Shown piece after piece: positions 7,736 through 15,649 of a DNA stretch of 31,218 nt. Location of the stretch: NCBI GenBank assembly GCA_025999115.1, contig BNWW01000027.1, forward strand, positions 1 through 31,218. Reading direction: 5' to 3'. Below the pieces are notes generated by a model, which did not search any database, was not told where the DNA came from, and was given only the letters and a program-made list of their open reading frames with translations. The position numbers were made by a program, and so were the translations under genes. This DNA comes from Bacteroidia bacterium (lineage in GTDB: Bacteria; Bacteroidota; Bacteroidia; Bacteroidales; Azobacteroidaceae). Positions within the stretch are counted from its first letter, which is position 1. Each line of letters opens with the position of its first letter.

Positions 7736-7763
7736 AAGAGCCGATGAAGCATCGACTCTTTTT
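7733..7763 (-). terminator. Intrinsic terminator after the Cys-rich peptide gene
   Basis: A 14-base-pair stem (7733-7746 with 7750-7763) has one mismatch (7741/7755), a 3-base loop and a terminal run of T on the minus strand. It begins 22 bases after the stop of the Cys-rich peptide gene. The A/T ends make it potentially bidirectional. Confidence 0.75.
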
Positions 7764-7785
7764 ATTCGTCCAAACAGTCAAAAAA

Positions 7786-8019
7786 TTACTTTTTGCCGCA
7801 AGATTTGCTTTCCGATTTAGCTGCTTTTTCTTTGCAACAAGCAGTTTTCTGCTCTTTTTTGCATTCTTCTTTAGCTTCTTTCTTTTCGGAACATTCTTCT
7901 TTCTTTTGTTTGCAACATTCCTTTTTCGGTTGCTCTTGAGTGTCTTTTTTCGCATCTTGGGCGCTCATTGACACTGACATGGCCAACATCATTACTAATG
8001 ATAATACTACTTTTCTCAT
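7786..8019 (-). CDS. Exported Cys/Lys/Glu-rich small protein
   Basis: 77 residues from the ATG at 8019; the longer frame to 8085 runs through the promoter. Residues 1-20 form a clear signal peptide ending SMSAQ, with cleavage likely before DAKKD. The mature ~57 residues are almost entirely Lys, Glu, Cys, Ala, Gln and Ser, with seven cysteines arranged as CC, C, C, CC, C separated by charged KKE/KEE runs. No known fold or family is recognised. The composition suggests metal binding or thiol buffering in the periplasm, but this is inference only. It has its own -7 box (TATCTTTG) and a strong terminator, so it is a free-standing transcription unit and not a random open frame. Confidence 0.75.
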   Translation of the reverse strand: MRKVVLSLVMMLAMSVSMSAQDAKKDTQEQPKKECCKQKKEECSEKKEAKEECKKEQKTACCKEKAAKSESKSCGKK

Positions 8020-8052
8020 TGTTTTCTCTAAAATTAAATTAAAAAATCGCTG

Positions 8053-8060
8053 CAAAGATA
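8053..8060 (-). promoter_or_regulatory. -7 box of the Cys-rich peptide gene
   Basis: The minus strand reads TATCTTTG followed by C, an exact TAnnTTTG match, 33 bases before the ATG at 8019. A -33 element is not clear. Confidence 0.55.
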
Positions 8061-8080
8061 AGATATTTCCAAATAATTCG

Positions 8081-8088
8081 TACATTTG
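8081..8088 (+). promoter_or_regulatory. -7 box of the mannose-1-phosphate guanylyltransferase gene
   Basis: TACATTTG matches TAnnTTTG and lies 29 bases before the ATG at 8118. It forms a divergent pair with the box at 8053-8060. A -33 element is weak. Confidence 0.5.
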
Positions 8089-8117
8089 TTTCCGTTAATA
8101 AAATAAAACGAATAATA

Positions 8118-9194
8118 ATGAAAGATAATTATTGCGTAATTATGGGAGGTGGCATCGGCAGTCGTTTTTGGCCGTTTAGCCGCGAAAATCAACCCAAACA
8201 GTTTTTAGATTTTTTCGGAACCGGACGTTCTTTGTTACAACAAACTTTCGATCGCTTCAAGCGTATTATTCCCGTTGAAAATATTTACATTGCGACCAAC
8301 GAAATGTATGCCGCTTTGGTCAAACAACAATTGCCCGAACTGACCGGCGACCAAATTTTATTGGAACCCACGCGGCGAAATACGGCGCCCTGCATTGCTT
8401 ACGCTTCATATCACATCCGCGCCATCAATCCGAAAGCGAATATTGTAGTTACGCCGGCCGACCATTTGATTCTCGAAGAACACAATTTTTTGCGGAACAT
8501 TCAAACCGGTCTGAATTTTGTGAAAAATTATCCGGCCCTGGTTACTTTGGGCGTGAAGCCGAATCGTCCCGAAACCGGTTACGGCTATATTCAAACCACC
8601 AATAAGGACTCGGAAAGCCTTTTAAAAGTGAAAGCGTTTACCGAAAAACCGAATCTTGAAATGGCTAAAGTTTTCTTTGAGTCGGGCGATTTTTTCTGGA
8701 ATTCCGGGATTTTTATTTGGAACGTACAAACCATTCTGCAAGCATTTACCGATCATTTGCCCGATATTTACACCCGTTTTTCAAAAGGCGAAGGCAAATA
8801 CGGCACCGCCGAAGAAAAAGACTTTATTCAGGAAGAGTACCCGATGTGCCAGAATATTTCGATTGATTACGGCGTGATGGAAAAAGCCGACAACGTGTAT
8901 ATGCTCACGGCCGAATTCGGTTGGTCGGATTTGGGAACTTGGGGTTCGCTCTACGATTTGGCGCAAAAAGACGAACATCAAAACGCTACCTTGAAATGCA
9001 AAAGCCATTTCATTGAAAGCCACAACAATTTGATAACTTTGGCCGACGGCAAATTAGCAGTCGTGCAAGGTTTGGACGATTATATCGTGGTAGAATCGAA
9101 TAATGTACTCTTAATTTGCAAAAAATCGGAAGAACAACGCATCAAACAATTTGTCGCCGACGTAAACATCAAATATGGAGAAACTTATTTATAG
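8118..9194 (+). CDS. manC: Mannose-1-phosphate guanylyltransferase
   Basis: 358 residues; makes GDP-mannose from mannose 1-phosphate and GTP in the cytoplasm, the precursor of mannose, fucose and related residues in polysaccharides. The nucleotidyltransferase signature GGGIGSRFWPFSRENQPKQF is at residues 10-29. It is followed by LLEPTRRNTAPCIAYA, TPADHLI, and FTEKPNLEMA with the EKP motif. SGDFFWNSGIFIWN and FGWSDLGTWGSLYDL are the hallmark segments of GMP-type enzymes. It is the short type lacking the C-terminal phosphomannose isomerase domain of bifunctional ManC/AlgA proteins. Its last 20 bases overlap the next gene, a lipoprotein. With the UDP-sugar dehydrogenase on the other side of the divergent promoter it forms a sugar-nucleotide neighbourhood, although the two are on opposite strands. 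Confidence 0.92.
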   Translation: MKDNYCVIMGGGIGSRFWPFSRENQPKQFLDFFGTGRSLLQQTFDRFKRIIPVENIYIATNEMYAALVKQQLPELTGDQILLEPTRRNTAPCIAYASYHIRAINPKANIVVTPADHLILEEHNFLRNIQTGLNFVKNYPALVTLGVKPNRPETGYGYIQTTNKDSESLLKVKAFTEKPNLEMAKVFFESGDFFWNSGIFIWNVQTILQAFTDHLPDIYTRFSKGEGKYGTAEEKDFIQEEYPMCQNISIDYGVMEKADNVYMLTAEFGWSDLGTWGSLYDLAQKDEHQNATLKCKSHFIESHNNLITLADGKLAVVQGLDDYIVVESNNVLLICKKSEEQRIKQFVADVNIKYGETYL

Positions 9195-9762
9195 TCTTGC
9201 CGTATTCCTCCTCTTTACCGCCTGCTCCTCTTTTGAGAATCAAGTCGAAGAAGCCGTCCACCGCCAAATGCAATTATTCCCCCAATCGCATTTGCAGGAT
9301 TTATACAAAAACTTCTTCCAAGACCGTTTCGGTCCGGGGCATCTGATTCCCGATTCGGCGATGGCGGGCGAATACCTGCGTTCCGAACTTTCCGAATATT
9401 CTTGTTATCAACCGCTTATCGAAGAATTAGGATGGGAAGGAAATTTCGTGCGCATCAGCTTGGAAGCCGTTGTCAACAACCGAATTTCGCAAGAGCAATA
9501 TATCCGGGCATTTGTCGAAAGCGCCAATACCACGCCGTCTGTCGCCCTCGAAGATTGGAATCGCGAATGGAATCGCATTTTGACCGTCATCGAAAAGATG
9601 AATTTGCAATTGCCGGATTTTGAAGCGGAAAAAGCGAAACTTCAGAATTTAATCGATTCGGGAAAATACGCCGTTCATCACAGCGAAACGTTTGAGGAAG
9701 CTTACCGGCCGCATTACCGGGTGATTCGGAAGAAAGTGGGGGAAACGCTGCTTTTAAAATAA
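9175..9762 (+). CDS. Conserved lipoprotein of unknown function
   Basis: 195 residues. The N-terminus MEKLIYSLAVFLLFTACSS is a lipoprotein signal with lipobox FTAC (Cys17). The mature part is mostly helical with many Trp, Tyr and Glu. The stretch NFFQDRFGPGHLIPDSAMAGEYL is distinctive and looks like a conserved core, and YAVHHSETFEEAYRPHYRVI near the end contains further His/Tyr residues. No catalytic family is recognised. The gene starts inside the 3' end of the mannose-1-phosphate guanylyltransferase gene (20-base overlap), so the two are almost certainly co-transcribed. A role in envelope polysaccharide handling is possible but unsupported by any motif. Its stop codon lies within a palindrome that serves the next gene. 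Confidence 0.75.
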   Translation: MEKLIYSLAVFLLFTACSSFENQVEEAVHRQMQLFPQSHLQDLYKNFFQDRFGPGHLIPDSAMAGEYLRSELSEYSCYQPLIEELGWEGNFVRISLEAVVNNRISQEQYIRAFVESANTTPSVALEDWNREWNRILTVIEKMNLQLPDFEAEKAKLQNLIDSGKYAVHHSETFEEAYRPHYRVIRKKVGETLLLK

Positions 9763-9778
9763 CCAAATTTGGTTATTT
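9757..9778. promoter_or_regulatory. 22-bp perfect palindrome, probable operator of the antitoxin gene
   Basis: The half-site AAATAACCAAA is followed by its exact complement with no spacer. The right half contains the TTTG (9768-9771) that forms the -33 element of the downstream promoter, so a bound dimer would block RNA polymerase. It overlaps the stop codon of the preceding lipoprotein gene. Confidence 0.6.
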
Positions 9779-9799
9779 CGGAAAAATATATTAATTTTG
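9768..9799 (+). promoter_or_regulatory. Promoter of the XRE antitoxin operon
   Basis: The -33 TTTG (9768-9771), a 20-base spacer and the -7 TAATTTTG (9792-9799) match the Bacteroidetes consensus. The predicted start near 9806 leaves a leader of about 15 bases before the ATG at 9821. Confidence 0.6.
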
Positions 9800-9820
9800 T
9801 AGTCGAAAAAATACAATGTT

Positions 9821-10336
9821 ATGTACGAACAATATGCAAATTTTACCACAACGCCGGCCGGGGCTGTATTGAAACACATTTTGAAAAAAGAAAATATTTC
9901 GCAAAAAGAAATAGCCCTGCGTTCAGACATTCTTCCGCAAAGAATCAACGATTTAATCAACGGAAAGCGTAAGTTTACGCCCGAAACTTCCATTAAATTA
10001 GAAAAAACGTTGGGAATCAATGAATTGGGAATGTTCTGCAAAATCCAAACCAATTTCGATGTTTATAATTATCAAAATGAGCAGGAGTTGAAAATTACGC
10101 CGGATTTGAGTAAAATTCACAAAGCGCTTTTTTGGGATGTAATTTTTGAAAGTATCAATTGGGTTAGAGATTATAAGTGGATTATCCAGCGTGTTTTTGA
10201 ATATGGTACCAAAGAAGAAATGCGTGAAATTATACGTTTTTATGGCAAAGTTCAAGTTAAAACCGTTTTAAATTCGATTACGGAAACGTGGTGGCACAGC
10301 CGTAGAGAAGCAAAACGTAAAAAAATGAAAATATGA
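9821..10336 (+). CDS. XRE-family antitoxin with DUF6922-like C-terminal domain
   Basis: 171 residues. Residues ~12-66 form an XRE helix-turn-helix (GAVLKHILKKENISQKEIALRS, then QRINDLINGKRKFTPETSIKLEKTL), the DNA-binding fold typical of antitoxins. The C-terminal half (ALFWDVIFESINW, then IIQRVFEYGTKEEMREIIRFYG) resembles the DUF6922 segment that accompanies AbiEii-type nucleotidyltransferase toxins in Bacteroidetes. The gene overlaps the following toxin-like frame by ATGA, as expected of a coupled toxin-antitoxin pair. A perfect palindrome over its -33 element suggests autoregulation. The partner toxin is truncated, so this protein may now act only as an orphan regulator. The family call rests on reading motifs. 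Confidence 0.8.
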   Translation: MYEQYANFTTTPAGAVLKHILKKENISQKEIALRSDILPQRINDLINGKRKFTPETSIKLEKTLGINELGMFCKIQTNFDVYNYQNEQELKITPDLSKIHKALFWDVIFESINWVRDYKWIIQRVFEYGTKEEMREIIRFYGKVQVKTVLNSITETWWHSRREAKRKKMKI

Positions 10337-10618
10337 ATTTGTATTACAATACAGTTTCTCCCCTTTTGCGCGAAGTGCTGCAAAAACTGATGGCGACACC
10401 TGATTTTAATGATTTTGTTCTTGTTGGCGGTACGGCTTTGGCATTACAGTTAGGGCATCGTGAATCTATTGATATCGACCTTTTTACAGGCATTCAATCA
10501 TCTTGAACAAATTGAATTACGCACGCAAATCAACTGTTTCAAAGGTAATTATTGGGAGCTAATCGTTCAAGATTTAAAAACAACAGTGGAACAATTCCGA
10601 AAAAATCAAGGATTATAA
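10333..10618 (+). pseudogene. Decayed AbiEii-like nucleotidyltransferase toxin
   Basis: From the ATG at 10333 the frame encodes 57 residues: SPLLREVLQKLMA, then FVLVGGTALALQLGHRESIDIDLF, which is the GG(T)...D-x-D active-site motif of AbiEii-type nucleotidyltransferases, then a stop at 10504. Family members continue for about 150-200 more residues. After the lesion a second frame (from ~10490 to the TAA at 10616) encodes ~42 residues (HLEQIELRTQINCFKGNYWEL) and ends before the next gene. These may be the distal part of the same protein after an internal deletion with frameshift, or unrelated sequence. The catalytic Gly-Gly and Asp-x-Asp survive, but the C-terminal domain is gone, so activity is unlikely. 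The antitoxin upstream is intact. Confidence 0.75.
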
Positions 10619-10642
10619 AATAAAATTTAAACAATAAAAATC

Positions 10643-11023
10643 ATGCAGGTAAACGCAAAATTTGATCACTACAATTGCAACGTTTTCGATTTGGAACGCA
10701 GTCTCTCGTTCTACGAAAAGGCGCTCAATTTACACGTACACCATCAACAAAAAGCGGCCGACGGTTCGTATATCATTACGTTTCTGACCGATTTCGCAAG
10801 CTCTTTCCTCTTAGAAATTACTTGGTTGCGCGATTGGGAAAAACCCTACGAAATGGGCGATAACGAGCAACACCTCGCGATGCGCGTTCCCGCCGAAGAA
10901 TACGAACAAGTATTCCAATACCACAAGGAAAACGCTTGGGTCTGCTACGAAAATCCTGCCATGGGCATCTATTTTATCGAAGATCCCGACGGATATTGGA
11001 TTGAAATATTACCCGTTCGATAA
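10643..11023 (+). CDS. Glyoxalase I / VOC-family metalloenzyme
   Basis: 126 residues, one vicinal-oxygen-chelate unit made of two beta-alpha-beta-beta-beta modules. The likely metal ligands are His9 (FDHYN), Glu58 (FLLEIT), His77 (QHLAM) and Glu121 (YWIEILP), matching the spacing of lactoylglutathione lyase. The motif EDPDGYWIEIL near the C-terminus is typical. It is annotated as lactoylglutathione lyase in many Bacteroidota, though the thiol cofactor is uncertain because these bacteria often lack glutathione. It follows the broken toxin gene by 24 bases and precedes ppdK by 144 bases with its own downstream promoter, so it is probably a separate unit. A fosfomycin- or dioxygenase-type VOC function is less likely, because the C-terminal GYWIEI motif fits glyoxalase better. 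Confidence 0.82.
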   Translation: MQVNAKFDHYNCNVFDLERSLSFYEKALNLHVHHQQKAADGSYIITFLTDFASSFLLEITWLRDWEKPYEMGDNEQHLAMRVPAEEYEQVFQYHKENAWVCYENPAMGIYFIEDPDGYWIEILPVR

Positions 11024-11116
11024 AAATTCAGGAGAAATGACATCTTCCTTTCGCAAACAATACGCCGTTTTGTAAATTATACATGGCAAAAATGCGTATT
11101 ATTGCAGAAATATTTA

Positions 11117-11124
11117 TATCTTTG
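11117..11124 (+). promoter_or_regulatory. -7 box of ppdK
   Basis: TATCTTTG followed by C is an exact TAnnTTTG match, 43 bases before the ATG at 11168. It lies inside the longer open frame that begins at 11102, which argues against that upstream start. No clear -33 at ~19 bases. Confidence 0.55.
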
Positions 11125-11167
11125 CGCGCCTTTTAGAAAGGAAACTACAACAATTATTCAAAATTAT

Positions 11168-13891
11168 ATGGACAAAAAACGAGTTTACTTATTCGGCAAC
11201 GGACAGGCCGAAGGTCGAGCAGACATGAAAAACCTCTTGGGAGGTAAAGGTGCTAACTTAGCCGAAATGAATTTGATCGGCGTACCTGTTCCTCCGGGTT
11301 TCACGATTACTACCGAAGTTTGTACCGAGTACAACAAATTAGGTCAAGATGCTGTTATTAAATTGATTAAAGCTGAAGTGGAAGGCGCTATCAAACAAGT
11401 GGAAAGCGCTACCGGCACCGGCTTTGGCGATAAAAACAATCCTTGTTTAGTTTCCGTTCGTTCCGGTGCCCGCGTTTCGATGCCGGGTATGATGGACACC
11501 GTGTTGAACCTTGGTTTGAACGACGAAGCCGTGGAAGGCATCGCCAAAAAATCGGGCAACGAACGCTTCGCATGGGATTCCTACCGTCGTTTCGTGCAAA
11601 TGTACGGCGACGTGGTTTTGGGCATGAAACCCGAATCCAAATTGGAAATCGACCCGTTTGAAGAAATCATGGAAGAACTGAAAAAAGCGCGCGGCATCGA
11701 ATTGGATACCGAATTTACCGTTGTCGATTTGAAAGAATTGGTTGCTAAATTCAAAACTGCCGTGAAAAAACAAACCGGCAAAGATTTCCCCGATTCTCCT
11801 TGGGAGCAATTGTGGGGCGCTGTTTGTGCCGTGTTCGATTCTTGGATGAACGAACGCGCTATTCTTTATCGCCAAATGTATCGCATTCCCGAAGAATGGG
11901 GAACCGCTGTAAACGTTCAAGCAATGGTTTACGGAAATATGGGATTGACTTCCGCTACCGGTGTCGCTTTTACCCGCGATGCCGCAACCGGCGAAGACAT
12001 TTTCAACGGCGAATATTTGATAAACGCTCAGGGCGAAGATGTGGTGGCCGGTATTCGTACCCCGCAACAAATCACAATCGAAGGTTCGAAACGTTGGGCG
12101 GCTCAACAAGGTATTTCCGAAGAAGAACGTGCCGCAAAATATCCTTCTCTCGAAGAAGCCATGCCGGCTTGCGCCAAAGATTTGATTGAAACCCAACAAA
12201 AATTGGAAGATTACTTTAAAGATATGCAAGACCTCGAATTTACCATTCAAGACGGTAAATTATGGTTGTTGCAAACCCGTAACGGAAAACGCACCGGTGC
12301 TGCCATGGTTCGCATTGCCGTAGAAATGTTGAAACAAGGCATCATCAACGAAAAAACCGCCTTGTTGCGCCAAGAACCCGAAAAATTGGATGAATTATTG
12401 CATCCGGTATTCAAAAAATCGGCTTTGGCGGCTGCAAAATCCATCACCAAAGGCCTGCCCGCTTCTCCGGGCGCGGCTACCGGAAAAATCGTTTTCCATG
12501 CCGACGAAGCGGAAGAATGGGTGTCCCGCGGCGAAAAAGTCGTTCTCTGCCGCATCGAAACTTCTCCCGAAGATTTGCGTGGTATGGCTGTGGCCGAAGG
12601 AATTATGACTGCTCGCGGTGGTATGACTTCTCACGCGGCCGTTGTAGCTCGCGGTATGGGAAAATGCTGCGTATCAGCTGCCAATGGTGTTCAAATTGAT
12701 TACAAAGCCAAAACGTTGTCCGTTGGCGACCAAACCTTGAACGAAGGGGATTGGATTTCCTTGAACGGCTCTACCGGTTTGGTTTATGCCGGAAAAATCG
12801 AAACCCAAGCAGCCGAATTAAGCGGCGACTTTGGCGAATTGATGACTTTGGCTGATAAATATGCCCGTTTGAAAGTACGCACCAATGCCGATACGCCTCG
12901 CGATGCGGAAGTAGCTCGCAATTTCGGCGCACAAGGCATCGGTCTTTGCCGTACGGAACACATGTTCTTCGAAGGTGACAAAATTATCGCCATGCGCGAA
13001 ATGATTTTGGCGAAAGACGAAACCGGACGTCGCGCCGCTTTGGCGAAATTATTGCCTTTGCAACGCGCCGACTTTACCGGAATTTTCGAAGCCATGGCCG
13101 GACTGCCCGTAACGGTTCGTTTGTTAGATCCGCCTTTGCACGAGTTTGTTCCTCACGATGAAAAAGGTCAACAGGAAATGGCTCAGGTAATGGGCGTTCC
13201 TTTTGAAGAAATTCACAAACGGGTAGAAGGTTTGCTGGAACAAAATCCGATGTTGGGACTTCGCGGTTGCCGTTTGGGTAACTTGTATCCCGAAATTACC
13301 GAAATGCAATCCCGCGCGATTATCGAAGCCGCTTTGGATTTGAAGAAAAAAGGCGTTGAAACGCATCCTGAAATCATGGTGCCGCTGACCGGTATTTTAC
13401 ATGAATTTGTTCCTCAGAAGAAAATTATCGAAGAAACGATCCAAGCCGTATTCAAAGAAAGAGGCGAATCGATCGAATATAAAATCGGTACGATGATTGA
13501 AATTCCGCGTGCGGCATTAACGGCTCATCGCATTGCTACCGAGGCGGAATTTTTCTCATTCGGTACCAACGACTTAACCCAGATGACTTTCGGTTACAGT
13601 CGCGACGACGTGGCTAAATTCTTGCCGATGTATTTGGATAAAGGCATCTTGAAAGAAGACCCGTTTGCGGTATTAGATCAAAAAGGCGTGGGGCAATTGG
13701 TGGAATTGGCTACGACAAGAGGTCGCGAAATCAGACCGGATTTGAAATGCGGTATTTGCGGTGAACACGGTGGTGAGCCGAGTTCCGTGAAATTCTGCCA
13801 CAAAGTAGGTTTGAATTATGTAAGTTGTTCACCGTTCCGCGTGCCTATCGCACGATTGGCAGCGGCGCAGGCAGCTATTGAACAAGCGTAA
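11168..13891 (+). CDS. ppdK: Pyruvate, phosphate dikinase
   Basis: 907 residues, full length. It interconverts pyruvate, ATP and phosphate with PEP, AMP and pyrophosphate. The N-terminal ATP-grasp domain begins VYLFGNGQAEGRADMKNLLGGKGANLAEM and includes SVRSGARVSMPGMMDTVLNLG. The central phosphohistidine domain carries the swivelling His at ~489 in GGMTSHAAVVARGMG. The C-terminal TIM barrel includes GLCRTEHMF, RLLDPPLHEF, GTNDLTQM and the acid-base Cys at ~864 in GICGEHGG. All key residues are present. The start at 11168 is chosen because the frame extension to 11102 crosses the promoter. It serves glycolysis/gluconeogenesis balance in anaerobic Bacteroidota. A lipoprotein gene follows after 28 bases without an intervening terminator. 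Codon use is rich in GCC/CGC, as in other strongly expressed genes here. Confidence 0.97.
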   Translation: MDKKRVYLFGNGQAEGRADMKNLLGGKGANLAEMNLIGVPVPPGFTITTEVCTEYNKLGQDAVIKLIKAEVEGAIKQVESATGTGFGDKNNPCLVSVRSGARVSMPGMMDTVLNLGLNDEAVEGIAKKSGNERFAWDSYRRFVQMYGDVVLGMKPESKLEIDPFEEIMEELKKARGIELDTEFTVVDLKELVAKFKTAVKKQTGKDFPDSPWEQLWGAVCAVFDSWMNERAILYRQMYRIPEEWGTAVNVQAMVYGNMGLTSATGVAFTRDAATGEDIFNGEYLINAQGEDVVAGIRTPQQITIEGSKRWAAQQGISEEERAAKYPSLEEAMPACAKDLIETQQKLEDYFKDMQDLEFTIQDGKLWLLQTRNGKRTGAAMVRIAVEMLKQGIINEKTALLRQEPEKLDELLHPVFKKSALAAAKSITKGLPASPGAATGKIVFHADEAEEWVSRGEKVVLCRIETSPEDLRGMAVAEGIMTARGGMTSHAAVVARGMGKCCVSAANGVQIDYKAKTLSVGDQTLNEGDWISLNGSTGLVYAGKIETQAAELSGDFGELMTLADKYARLKVRTNADTPRDAEVARNFGAQGIGLCRTEHMFFEGDKIIAMREMILAKDETGRRAALAKLLPLQRADFTGIFEAMAGLPVTVRLLDPPLHEFVPHDEKGQQEMAQVMGVPFEEIHKRVEGLLEQNPMLGLRGCRLGNLYPEITEMQSRAIIEAALDLKKKGVETHPEIMVPLTGILHEFVPQKKIIEETIQAVFKERGESIEYKIGTMIEIPRAALTAHRIATEAEFFSFGTNDLTQMTFGYSRDDVAKFLPMYLDKGILKEDPFAVLDQKGVGQLVELATTRGREIRPDLKCGICGEHGGEPSSVKFCHKVGLNYVSCSPFRVPIARLAAAQAAIEQA

Positions 13892-13919
13892 TAAAAATTA
13901 AAAACAACAAATAACAATT

Positions 13920-14450
13920 ATGATGTCAAAAATTAAATTTTTAGGATTAGTGTGGATTTCAGCTGTTTTGGCTCTTTCATTTACTTCTTGTGGAGGAGAC
14001 GACAATGAAACCGTTAAACCCGGTTATGAACAAAACATCACGGGTAATTATGTGGGAAGTGTAGTATCTTCAGACGGTTCTATTAATATACCTGACGTTA
14101 CACTTCAAATAACAGCAGGCAAGAAAATCAATGAAGCGATTGTTAACACAACCATTGATTTATCTTTATTTGGATTTCCTCCGTTGAATGTTACCGGACC
14201 GCTTACCGTATCGCAAGGAAAAGAAGGATATGTAGTAGAAGGAGAAATTGTTGCTCCTTTAGTAATAGAAGGTATGCCTATTGCCCTGCCTATTCCGGTA
14301 GCTCTTAATGGAACAATTGTTGAAGGAAATGCGAATATTGCTATTTCGGTACTTTTATCTAAGTTGCCTATTCCGGAAGGAATGCCCATTCCTGCCATTG
14401 ATATCAACTTGGCTTTTGTGGGAGAAACGGCTGCTGTAGCTCCTAAGTAG
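13920..14450 (+). CDS. Calycin-like lipoprotein
   Basis: 176 residues. Signal peptide with lipobox FTSC (Cys24 within LALSFTSCGGDD), followed by the acidic, flexible segment GGDDNETV common in surface-exposed Bacteroidetes lipoproteins. The mature domain (NYVGSVVSSDG, VTLQITAG, then paired strands, then GTIVEGNANIAISV) has the strand spacing of calycin-like (lipocalin-related) barrel domains of Bacteroidales lipoproteins. The sequence is unusually rich in Pro, Ile and Gly, with several similar motifs (IEGMPIALPIPV, IPEGMPIPAIDI). Ligand and role are unknown. It follows ppdK by 28 bases and is closed by a terminator, so it can be read with ppdK or from an unseen promoter of its own. Confidence 0.65.
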   Translation: MMSKIKFLGLVWISAVLALSFTSCGGDDNETVKPGYEQNITGNYVGSVVSSDGSINIPDVTLQITAGKKINEAIVNTTIDLSLFGFPPLNVTGPLTVSQGKEGYVVEGEIVAPLVIEGMPIALPIPVALNGTIVEGNANIAISVLLSKLPIPEGMPIPAIDINLAFVGETAAVAPK

Positions 14451-14474
14451 CCTGATCCGGTAAATACTTCTATG

Positions 14475-14509
14475 AAAAAGTTCGGTAATAAAAAGTTGCC
14501 GGACTTTTT
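14475..14509 (+). terminator. Intrinsic terminator after the calycin-like lipoprotein gene
   Basis: Arms 14475-14485 and 14499-14509 pair as AAAAAGTTCGG with CCGGACTTTTT, with one G-T wobble and a 13-base loop. The stem ends in a T-run, 24 bases after the stop codon. It separates this gene from the following operon. Confidence 0.6.
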
Positions 14510-14524
14510 CTAATTATATTACAA

Positions 14525-15649
14525 ATGAGAAAAAATACACTTCTTTTGTCCTTTTTTATACCGCTAATGTGGGTTTCCTGTATTCAGGATGCGTCCTTGA
14601 ATCCGGAAGCGGATATTTTAACTTTTACCTGTCCGCAGGAGCAACTGCGGGCAATGCCTGAAATTTATAACGATCATATTGTGGTATATCCCAATGCAGG
14701 AGTAGATGTTAATAAATTAGTATATACGCTCACGCTCACGCCCGGCGCGGAATTTGTTAAAATACCCAAAGAAACCGTCAATGATACGGTCTTTTATATC
14801 AAGGTAACTGCGGAAGATAAACAGCATAGTAAAACCTATTCGATTATTCAGGTAGGCGATACGTTTCCTTCTGTTTTTACTTTTGAGCAATGGATACAGT
14901 ATAGTACCGGTTTCTTGTATGAAAATCCGAAAGATAATGGTTTTCAATGGTTTTCCAGTAATAATGGCGCCGCTACAGTTTTCAATAATAGAAATCTGCC
15001 GGCTGATAAATACCCTGTCAGACGAGTTGCCGGACGGGAGGGTACAGGATATGCTGTGGCTATGGTAACCTCGGAAGGCCCCGGCGATATATTGGGAGTG
15101 AAATATATCCCTTGTTTAGCAGGTTCCACTTATTTGGGCGGATTTAATCTGCTGAATGGGCTGTCCGATCCTTTGAGTTCAATCTTGTTTGGTGTTCCTT
15201 TCAATACCGGAAAACCAGAAAAATTTACCGGTTATTACAAATATATGGAAGGCGCGGGTCCCTATATCAGCGTAAAATCCAAAAACGAATCGTTGATTGA
15301 GCCTGATAGAAAAGATTCTTGCGCTATTTATGCCGTTTTGTTTGAACCGGATACAAATCATCCTTTTTTAGATGGAAATACGATCGATTCTTCTCCGAAT
15401 ATAGTGGCAAAGGCGCAGATTTCCAAAGCGGAACAAATGCCCACTTCAGGAATGGATTTTCATTATTTTGAGGCCGGTTTTATATATCGTAAAACATTTG
15501 ACCGGAGTAAGTTATCTAATAATCAATATAAATTGACCATTGTTTTTTCTTCGGCTGTTAATGGCGATTATTATCAAGGGCGCATTGGAAATACATTAAT
15601 TGTAGATGATGTTACAATTATTTGTCAACAACAAAACACGGAAGAATGA
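14525..15649 (+). CDS. PCMD-domain lipoprotein
   Basis: 374 residues. Signal peptide with a lipobox at VSC (Cys19 in LMWVSCIQDA). Residues ~27-110 form an immunoglobulin-like strand domain (ADILTFTCPQEQ, VVYPNAGVDVNKLVYTLTLTPGA, VTAEDKQHSKTYSI). From ~115 the sequence matches the putative carbohydrate metabolism domain (PCMD): TFEQW, NGFQWFSSNNGAA, AMVTSEGPGDILG, IPCLAGSTYLGGFNL, FGVPFNTGKPEKFTGYYKY, and the closing SSAVNGDYYQGRIGNTLIVDDV. The domain is common in Bacteroidales surface lipoproteins and is thought to bind glycans; no enzymatic activity is established. The stop overlaps the next gene's ATG (ATGA). The operon continues into an outer-membrane barrel and the glycine-lipid genes. 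Confidence 0.85.
   Translation: MRKNTLLLSFFIPLMWVSCIQDASLNPEADILTFTCPQEQLRAMPEIYNDHIVVYPNAGVDVNKLVYTLTLTPGAEFVKIPKETVNDTVFYIKVTAEDKQHSKTYSIIQVGDTFPSVFTFEQWIQYSTGFLYENPKDNGFQWFSSNNGAATVFNNRNLPADKYPVRRVAGREGTGYAVAMVTSEGPGDILGVKYIPCLAGSTYLGGFNLLNGLSDPLSSILFGVPFNTGKPEKFTGYYKYMEGAGPYISVKSKNESLIEPDRKDSCAIYAVLFEPDTNHPFLDGNTIDSSPNIVAKAQISKAEQMPTSGMDFHYFEAGFIYRKTFDRSKLSNNQYKLTIVFSSAVNGDYYQGRIGNTLIVDDVTIICQQQNTEE

Noticed and set aside
7692..7955. Lys/Arg-rich frame in another phase over the Cys-rich peptide gene
   Set aside because: It is an out-of-phase reading of the same A-rich strand without a signal peptide, promoter or stop-codon context; the Cys-rich frame has all three.
10490..10618. Separate small gene after the toxin fragment
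   Set aside because: No start codon of its own; it is better read as remnant of the interrupted toxin gene or noncoding DNA.
11447..12250. 267-residue open frame on the minus strand inside ppdK
   Set aside because: It is antisense to a full-length core enzyme, has no family-like motifs and reflects the codon bias of ppdK.
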